NCBI GenBank assembly: GCA_910577925.1
Contig: CAJTOI010000047.1
Span: 1-10,028, forward strand
Origin: an uncultured Roseburia sp.
Lineage (GTDB): Bacteria; Bacillota; Clostridia; Lachnospirales; Lachnospiraceae
DNA: 10,028 nucleotides
Direction: 5' to 3'
Positions 5,830 to 10,028 of the stretch are shown here, piece after piece. The notes beneath the pieces are model-generated. The model saw only the letters and a list, made by a program, of their open reading frames with translations, had not been told where the DNA came from and searched no databases. Both the position numbers and the translations under genes were made by a program. The stretch's first letter is position 1. Every line of letters begins with the position of its first letter.

Positions 5830-6999
5830 ATGATCTGGGAAGAGGTATTGACAAAGTTTAAAGAACTGTTCGGGGAGGAAGGCGAAATTGGCGTTTATTT
5901 TGCGCCGGGACGTGTGAATATGATCGGGGAGCACACCGACTACAACGGCGGCCATGTATTTCCGTGTGCGCTTACAATCGGTACCTACGGCGCAGCCAGA
6001 AAGAGGAGCGATAAGAAGCTGCGTTTCTACTCGATGAATTTTGAAGCGCTCGGCGTGATTGAGTCCTCGGTGGAAGGTTTAAAGGCGGAAAAAGAGGCGG
6101 ACTGGACGAATTATCCGAAGGGTGTGATCTGGGCGTTTGGAGAGAAGGGGATGCCGGTGGACTGCGGGATGGATCTGGTGCTTTTCGGCAATATCCCAAA
6201 CGGCTCCGGTCTGTCGTCCTCGGCGTCCGTGGAGGTTTTGACCGGTTTTATCCTGCGGGATCTGTTCGGCTTTGACGTGACGAATCAGGATCTCGCGCTG
6301 ATCGGACAGTACTCGGAGAATCAGTTTAACGGCGTCAACTGCGGCATTATGGACCAGTTTGCGATTGCGATGGGGAAAGCCGGCCATGCGATTTTCTTAG
6401 ATACCGCGACGCTGAATTACGAGTATGCGCCGATTCGGCTGGAACATGCAAAAATCGTGATTTCCTGCAGCAATAAAAAGCGCGGGCTCGGGGACTCGAA
6501 GTACAACGAGAGGCGCAGCGAGTGCGAGCAGGCGTTTGAGCAGATCAGCGAGACGGCGGGTATCAATGCGCTCGGCGATCTGACGGAGGAGCAGTTTGAG
6601 CAGTGCAAAAATTCAGTGAAAGACGAGGTATGCAGGAGACGTGCAAAGCACGCGGTCTATGAGAATCAGCGGACGATTCAGGCCGTTGAGGCGCTGAAAC
6701 GGAACGATGTCGCGCTGTTCGGAAAGTTGATGAACGAGTCCCATGTGTCACTGCGGGACGATTACGAGGTGACAGGGATTGAGCTCGACACGTTGGTGGA
6801 GGAAGCGTGGAAGGTTGAGGGCGTGATCGGCTCACGCATGACCGGCGCAGGCTTTGGGGGCTGTACGGTCAGCATCGTAAAGGACGAGGCGGTAGATGCA
6901 TTTATCGCGAAGGTCGGCGCTGCCTACCGGGAAAAAATCGGTTACGATGCGGATTTCTATGTGGTCGAGATCGGAGACGGCCCGGTGAAAATAGCGTAA
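5830..6999 (+). CDS. galK: Galactokinase
   Basis: Phosphorylates alpha-D-galactose with ATP to galactose-1-phosphate, the first committed step of the cytoplasmic Leloir pathway. The protein has 389 residues, normal for the family. I chose ATG 5830 because the near-perfect AAGGAGGA (5818-5825) lies just upstream; a GTG at 5788 in frame would leave almost no leader. GHMP-kinase motifs are all present: the galactokinase signature PGRVNMIGEHTDYN at 26-39 (R28, E34, H35, D37), the ATP-binding loop GNIPNGSGLSSSAS, the catalytic aspartate D175 in GIMDQF, and the third motif RMTGAGFGGC near the C-terminus. It is followed after 31 nt by galT with no terminator between them, so the two are co-transcribed. 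The phased repeats at 5703-5753 probably control both. Confidence 0.97.
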   Translation: MIWEEVLTKFKELFGEEGEIGVYFAPGRVNMIGEHTDYNGGHVFPCALTIGTYGAARKRSDKKLRFYSMNFEALGVIESSVEGLKAEKEADWTNYPKGVIWAFGEKGMPVDCGMDLVLFGNIPNGSGLSSSASVEVLTGFILRDLFGFDVTNQDLALIGQYSENQFNGVNCGIMDQFAIAMGKAGHAIFLDTATLNYEYAPIRLEHAKIVISCSNKKRGLGDSKYNERRSECEQAFEQISETAGINALGDLTEEQFEQCKNSVKDEVCRRRAKHAVYENQRTIQAVEALKRNDVALFGKLMNESHVSLRDDYEVTGIELDTLVEEAWKVEGVIGSRMTGAGFGGCTVSIVKDEAVDAFIAKVGAAYREKIGYDADFYVVEIGDGPVKIA

Positions 7000-7030
7000 G
7001 ACTGTCATATCGAAGGAAGGGGAGTGTGCG

Positions 7031-8593
7031 ATGATTCAGGAGAGAATTTTAGAATTGACCGAGTACGGCCTTGTGACGGGACTTTTAGAGCCGCAGGATA
7101 AGATTTTTACCGTCAACCGTCTGCTGGAGCTTTTCGGGCTGGAGGAGCTCGGGGAAGCGGCGGAGGAGGAATACGGAAAGCGTGCGCCGATGACGCAGGA
7201 GAGCGCGGAGGAGGCGTTGGAGGGAATCCTTGCAGAGATGCTTGATTTTGCCGTCAGCAGTCAGCTTATTCCGGAAGATACGATTACATACCGGGATCTG
7301 TTTGACACGAAGATTATGAGTGTACTGATGCCGCGGCCGGGCGAGGTGGTACGCACCTTTGAGCGGATAAAGGGACAGCAGGGTCCGCAGGCAGCGACCG
7401 ACTATTTCTATAAACTGAGCCGTGACAGTGACTATATCCGAAGATACCGTATCAAAAAGGATGTGAAGTGGACTGCGGAAACGGAGTTCGGCACACTTGA
7501 TATCACGATTAACCTTTCCAAACCGGAAAAGGACCCGAAAGCAATCGCGGCGGCAAAGCTTGTAAAACAGAGCGGCTACCCGAAATGTCTGCTCTGTAAG
7601 GAAAATGAGGGCTATGCGGGACGCATCAATCATCCGGCAAGACAGAATCACAGGATTATCCCGGTGGAGATCAACGGCAGCGGCTGGTTTTTCCAGTATT
7701 CGCCCTATGTGTATTACAATGAGCACTGCATTGTTTTCAATGCGGAGCACACGCCGATGAAAATCGAGCGCGCCACCTTTGCGAAGCTGCTGGATTTTGT
7801 GTCGCAGTACCCGCACTATTTCGTGGGTTCCAACGCGGATCTGCCGATCGTGGGCGGCTCGATCTTAAGCCATGACCATTTCCAGGGCGGCCGCTATGAA
7901 TTTGCGATGGCAAAGGCGCCGGTAGAGCGTGAACTTTCGTTTGCGGGATTTCCGGATGTGCGGGCCGGCATTGTAAAATGGCCGATGTCCGTGATCCGCA
8001 TCGGCGGAAGAGACAGGGAACGTCTGATTGCGCTGGCGGATAAGATTCTCAACGCGTGGAGGGGCTATACCGATGAGGCGGCCTTTGTGTATGCGGAGAC
8101 GGACGGGGAACCGCACAACACAATTACGCCGATTGCGAGACGGCGCGGGGAGGACTATGAGCTGGATCTGGTGCTGCGCAACAATATCACCACAAAAGAG
8201 CATCCGCTCGGCGTGTACCATCCGCATGCGAAGCTGCACCATATCAAAAAAGAAAATATCGGCCTGATTGAGGTGATGGGGCTTGCCGTGCTTCCAGCCC
8301 GCCTGAAAGAGGAGATGACGGAGCTGGAGGAAGCGCTTACCGACGGGCGGTCCATCCGTAAGGACAGTGTGCTCGCAAAGCATGCGGACTGGGTGGAAGA
8401 ATTTCTGCCGAAATACGGCATCACGCCGGGAACCGCCCTCGAGGATGTCGTTTTGCCGGAGAAATTGCATGAGATGATTGAGAAAGAAATCGGCCTGGTA
8501 TTTTTACAGGTGTTAAAGGATTCCGGCGTCTACAAATGCACGGAGGAAGGAAGAGCCGCGTTCGCGCGTTTTACAGATTCTGTAAATCAGTGA
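7031..8593 (+). CDS. galT: UDP-glucose--hexose-1-phosphate uridylyltransferase, class II
   Basis: Transfers UMP from UDP-glucose to galactose-1-phosphate, giving glucose-1-phosphate and UDP-galactose, the second Leloir step. It has 520 residues and belongs to the class II form typical of Bacillota, which differs from the shorter E. coli type. The ATG follows AAGGGGAG (7017-7024). The N-terminal domain contains YPKCLLCKENEGYAGRINHP, with C186 and C189. The active-site region is VGGSILSHDHFQGG, with H281, H283 and Q285 taking the place of the HPHxQ motif of class I. The C-terminal domain follows, with TTKEHPLGVYHPHAKLHHIK. No frameshift or missing segment is seen. It is the second gene of the galK operon. 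galE and galM are not nearby, so the UDP-galactose epimerase must lie elsewhere. Confidence 0.97.
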   Translation: MIQERILELTEYGLVTGLLEPQDKIFTVNRLLELFGLEELGEAAEEEYGKRAPMTQESAEEALEGILAEMLDFAVSSQLIPEDTITYRDLFDTKIMSVLMPRPGEVVRTFERIKGQQGPQAATDYFYKLSRDSDYIRRYRIKKDVKWTAETEFGTLDITINLSKPEKDPKAIAAAKLVKQSGYPKCLLCKENEGYAGRINHPARQNHRIIPVEINGSGWFFQYSPYVYYNEHCIVFNAEHTPMKIERATFAKLLDFVSQYPHYFVGSNADLPIVGGSILSHDHFQGGRYEFAMAKAPVERELSFAGFPDVRAGIVKWPMSVIRIGGRDRERLIALADKILNAWRGYTDEAAFVYAETDGEPHNTITPIARRRGEDYELDLVLRNNITTKEHPLGVYHPHAKLHHIKKENIGLIEVMGLAVLPARLKEEMTELEEALTDGRSIRKDSVLAKHADWVEEFLPKYGITPGTALEDVVLPEKLHEMIEKEIGLVFLQVLKDSGVYKCTEEGRAAFARFTDSVNQ

Positions 8594-8657
8594 TCTGCAG
8601 CGGGCAGCGCATCAAAGGCGCCCCAAGGCTTTTGTATCTTAAATTAAAAATTGTTTT

Positions 8658-8694
8658 GTTTAAGCGGTATAGCCTTTGGCTATGCCGTTTAAAC
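8658..8694. terminator. 17-bp hairpin with TTT loop, shared intergenic terminator
   Basis: GTTTAAGCGGTATAGCC (8658-8674) pairs with GGCTATGCCGTTTAAAC (8678-8694) over 17 bp with two G-U pairs and a three-base loop. It lies 65 bp after galT. The plus strand has no T-run after it. On the minus strand it is followed by ACAATTTTTAATTT, so it suits the minus-strand CotH gene better, but it may end galT transcripts too. Confidence 0.6.
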
Positions 8695-8703
8695 AGAGAC
8701 ATC

Positions 8704-8730
8704 AAAAATCGGCGGGAGCTTTGCTCTCGC
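8704..8730 (-). terminator. Minus-strand terminator after the CotH-type gene
   Basis: GCGGGAGC (8712-8719) pairs with GCTCTCGC (8723-8730) around a TTT loop. Read on the minus strand, the stem is followed within two bases by ATTTTTG, the layout of a rho-independent terminator. It starts about 32 bp after the CotH-type stop codon at 8763. Confidence 0.65.
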
Positions 8731-8762
8731 TTCAAAATGATGTTCTATGTATCGGCTTTGAA

Positions 8763-9578
8763 TTATTTGCGTCTTTTAAAAATGAACGCAAAGGCAAACC
8801 CAAAAGCAAGAATCAATACACTTACACCGATTACCAACCAAGAATTCACGGCTGTTGTGTCTTGTCCTTGCGGCGGTGTTTGTCCACTGAGGGTACTACC
8901 GGTTTTTTGCATTTGCCCATGAAAATCGCCTTGCTCAACATTGTCCTGCCCATTGGCAAAGTTGGGAATTTGCCCTCCGGGTGTCTGGGGAAATCTGCCG
9001 CTCTCGGTATTATTTTCCGTGCTGTCAGAATTGCTTGATGGTGCTTGTTGAGATAAACCGCCGCCCACAGAGTTTTGCATTGTACCCATATCGCTGATCT
9101 GCAAATCGCCAGCGTCTATGAGAGTGTCGTTCTTTTGAGTTTCAGAAGTAGAACCAATCGTACCGTTAAGCTGTCTTCCTATGCTCTCTGCACGAAGCAG
9201 GCAAAATTCTTTGAGCGTGGAAATACCGGTTTCAAATTCTTCGTAGGTGCAGAATTTCGTTGGATCTTTTTCCACATAGGGCGCTATCATAGCAGATACA
9301 CTGTCTATCATATTTGCAAAGTTTCCGTTGTCAAACCATTCTGAAATAAATTCGGAAAAATAACGGTGATACAGCTCTGTGTAGTCCTCGTTTGCAAATA
9401 TCCAAGCAATCATCGGTCTGTCCTCGACATTTCCGCCCGAAACAGGAGAGTCGATTGGATAATGCTCATGTGCGGTAAAGTAACACTCAAGAATTTGATA
9501 GACGGCAGCCACTATTTCCGAAACACAGACTAATACGAAAAGCTGATGTAGAGATTTTACTATATCAGCTTTTGTCAT
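8763..9578 (-). pseudogene. 5'-truncated CotH-type surface protein
   Basis: CotH proteins are atypical protein kinases; clostridial forms are large, secreted and membrane-anchored. Only the C-terminal part is present here. Similarity begins at about 9461 with YPIDSPVSGG and DRPMIAWIFANEDYTELYHR, and continues to TLKEFCLLRAESIGRQLNGT. A Ser/Asn/Gln/Gly-rich linker follows, then a final transmembrane segment (WLVIGVSVLILAFGFAFAF) and the basic end KRRK. The 35-40 residues before YPID (from ATG 9578) do not resemble the family, have no signal peptide, and have no Shine-Dalgarno site. The catalytic core, including the FPWDYN region expected just upstream, is absent in all minus-strand frames. It is most likely dead; some expression as a small membrane protein cannot be excluded. 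Confidence 0.75.
9538..9573 (+). terminator. Terminator-like hairpin near the truncation point of the CotH gene
   Basis: AAAAGCTGATGTAG (9538-9551) pairs with CTATATCAGCTTTT (9560-9573) over 14 bp with one G-U and an 8-base loop. The A-run before and the T-run after let it work in either direction. It lies inside the non-homologous 5' part of the CotH open frame. On the plus strand it follows a TAA (9530-9532) that closes the short reading VTLKNLIDGSHYFRNTD, perhaps a gene remnant. Confidence 0.5.
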
Positions 9579-9593
9579 TCTTAGTATTTTGTA

Positions 9594-9679
9594 AAAGTGA
9601 TGTATTTGTATCTTTTCTATTGACAGCCAGCTTGCAAAGTGATATATTTATCTTGTTAAGCGACAAATATATCACTTTG
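9594..9679. promoter_or_regulatory. Triple operator around the DUF3796 promoter
   Basis: Three copies of an AAAGTGATATATTT-type site occur. One is AAAGTGATGTATTTG (9594-9608). One is CAAAGTGATATATTTATC (9635-9652). The third is its inverted partner GACAAATATATCACTTTG (9662-9679). The last two form an 18-bp inverted repeat with one mismatch and a 9-bp gap. Site 1 and site 2 are 42 bp apart (four helical turns). The pair covers the -10 box and start point and ends at the ribosome site, so a repressor here would block the gene. Confidence 0.65.
9620..9648 (+). promoter_or_regulatory. Sigma-A promoter of the DUF3796 gene
   Basis: A perfect TTGACA (9620-9625) and TATATT (9643-9648) are separated by the ideal 17 bp. 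The -10 box lies inside the left arm of the operator repeat. The start point near 9655 leaves a leader of about 37 nt. Confidence 0.75.
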
Positions 9680-9691
9680 GAGGAAACCATT

Positions 9692-10028
9692 ATGAAGAAA
9701 AGAACGAAACTCACAATTTGCCTAGGCGTGATATGCGCTCTGCTTGTAGCAATATCTTCATGGTACACGATGGCATATAACAATTCAAGATTTATTGCGC
9801 CTATGGATTTATCTGAATATGTTTTCAGAGCACAAGACCTGCCTATGATTATTTCCGGCGTATTTTTTGCCTTGTATGTTGTGTATCTTGTTGTACTGCT
9901 TTTGAGATATATCATGACAAACAGGCGTAGGGAATTAACCTTGCAATCCACCAGAATTATAAATCCCAAACTGGGATTTTTAGGTTTATTAGGATTTGCC
10001 GGATTTTTAGGATTTTGGACTTATAGCG
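9692..10028 (+). CDS. DUF3796-family membrane protein (3' end outside window)
   Basis: An open frame from ATG 9692, with GGAGGA (9679-9684) seven bases upstream, runs without a stop to the window edge (112 codons seen). It starts with a short basic tip and a transmembrane segment at about 8-21 (ICLGVICALLVAIS). An outward loop rich in charged residues follows, then a second membrane segment at about 53-71 (MIISGVFFALYVVYLVVLL). The glycine/phenylalanine-rich run NPKLGFLGLLGFAGFLGFWT at about 91-110 is the hallmark of DUF3796 proteins. In the family this run is usually near the N-terminus, so the first 90 residues are an extra domain. The function of DUF3796 is unknown; it is often next to a small helix-turn-helix regulator, which would be just outside the window and might bind the triple operator (inference). 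Confidence 0.8.
   Translation, partial: MKKRTKLTICLGVICALLVAISSWYTMAYNNSRFIAPMDLSEYVFRAQDLPMIISGVFFALYVVYLVVLLLRYIMTNRRRELTLQSTRIINPKLGFLGLLGFAGFLGFWTYS

Noticed and set aside
5616..5830. Riboswitch or catabolite (cre) site before galK
   Set aside because: The leader is only about 47 nt, too short for a known riboswitch, and no sequence close to the cre consensus is present.
7085..7816. 243-codon minus-strand open frame inside galT
   Set aside because: Antisense shadow of a GC-rich conserved gene; no ribosome site, no family resemblance, and a second shadow at 7865-8470 shows how easily such frames arise here.
9594..9679. Possible attachment site or plasmid-type iterons
   Set aside because: No integrase or replication gene is visible and the copies coincide with a consensus promoter, so an operator is the simpler reading.
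9565..9969. 134-codon minus-strand frame
   Set aside because: Runs antisense to the DUF3796 gene and through its promoter and operator; no family features. The plus strand explains the region.

Overview
The window looks like a chromosomal segment of an anaerobic Bacillota, most likely a Lachnospiraceae-type Clostridia. This rests on the class II galactose-1-phosphate uridylyltransferase, the YkuD/PG_binding_4 transpeptidase, the CAP-Big2 and FN3-type surface proteins, the DUF3796 protein, TTG starts with strong Shine-Dalgarno sites, and A/T-rich sigma-A promoters around GC-richer genes. No database search was possible, so the genus is not claimed.

Layout: (1) 1-670: a short 3' end of an upstream gene, then a promoter and a small secreted protein of unknown function, closed by a two-way terminator. 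(2) 685-3416: a divergent pair sharing one A/T-rich promoter region, a PAP2-family membrane phosphatase on the minus strand and a large membrane-anchored L,D-transpeptidase on the plus strand with a QPPAE-repeat tail. (3) 3471-4529: a scar. The C-terminal third of an IS1182-like transposase abuts the C-terminal part of an FN3 surface protein, both truncated at nearly the same point. (4) 4552-5670: a monocistronic secreted CAP-domain protein with a Big2 domain, with its own promoter and a strong hairpin terminator. (5) 5703-8593: the galK-galT Leloir pair, behind a promoter that carries three GTTGCA direct repeats spaced exactly 21 bp apart. (6) 8658-9578: two hairpins, then a 5'-truncated CotH-type protein on the minus strand. 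(7) 9594-10028: a promoter overlapped by three copies of an AAAGTGATATATTT-type site, driving the start of a DUF3796 membrane protein that runs off the window.

Functionally, most of the left half concerns the cell envelope (transpeptidase, lipid phosphatase, surface adhesin-like proteins). The galKT pair converts galactose to galactose-1-phosphate and then exchanges it with UDP-glucose; galE and a gal regulator are not in the window. The accessory parts (3471-4529 and 8763-10028) show gene decay and are AT-richer than the gal and transpeptidase genes. I see no convincing new multi-gene system. The most informative novel signals are regulatory: the 21-bp-phased repeats at the gal promoter and the triple operator at the DUF3796 promoter.
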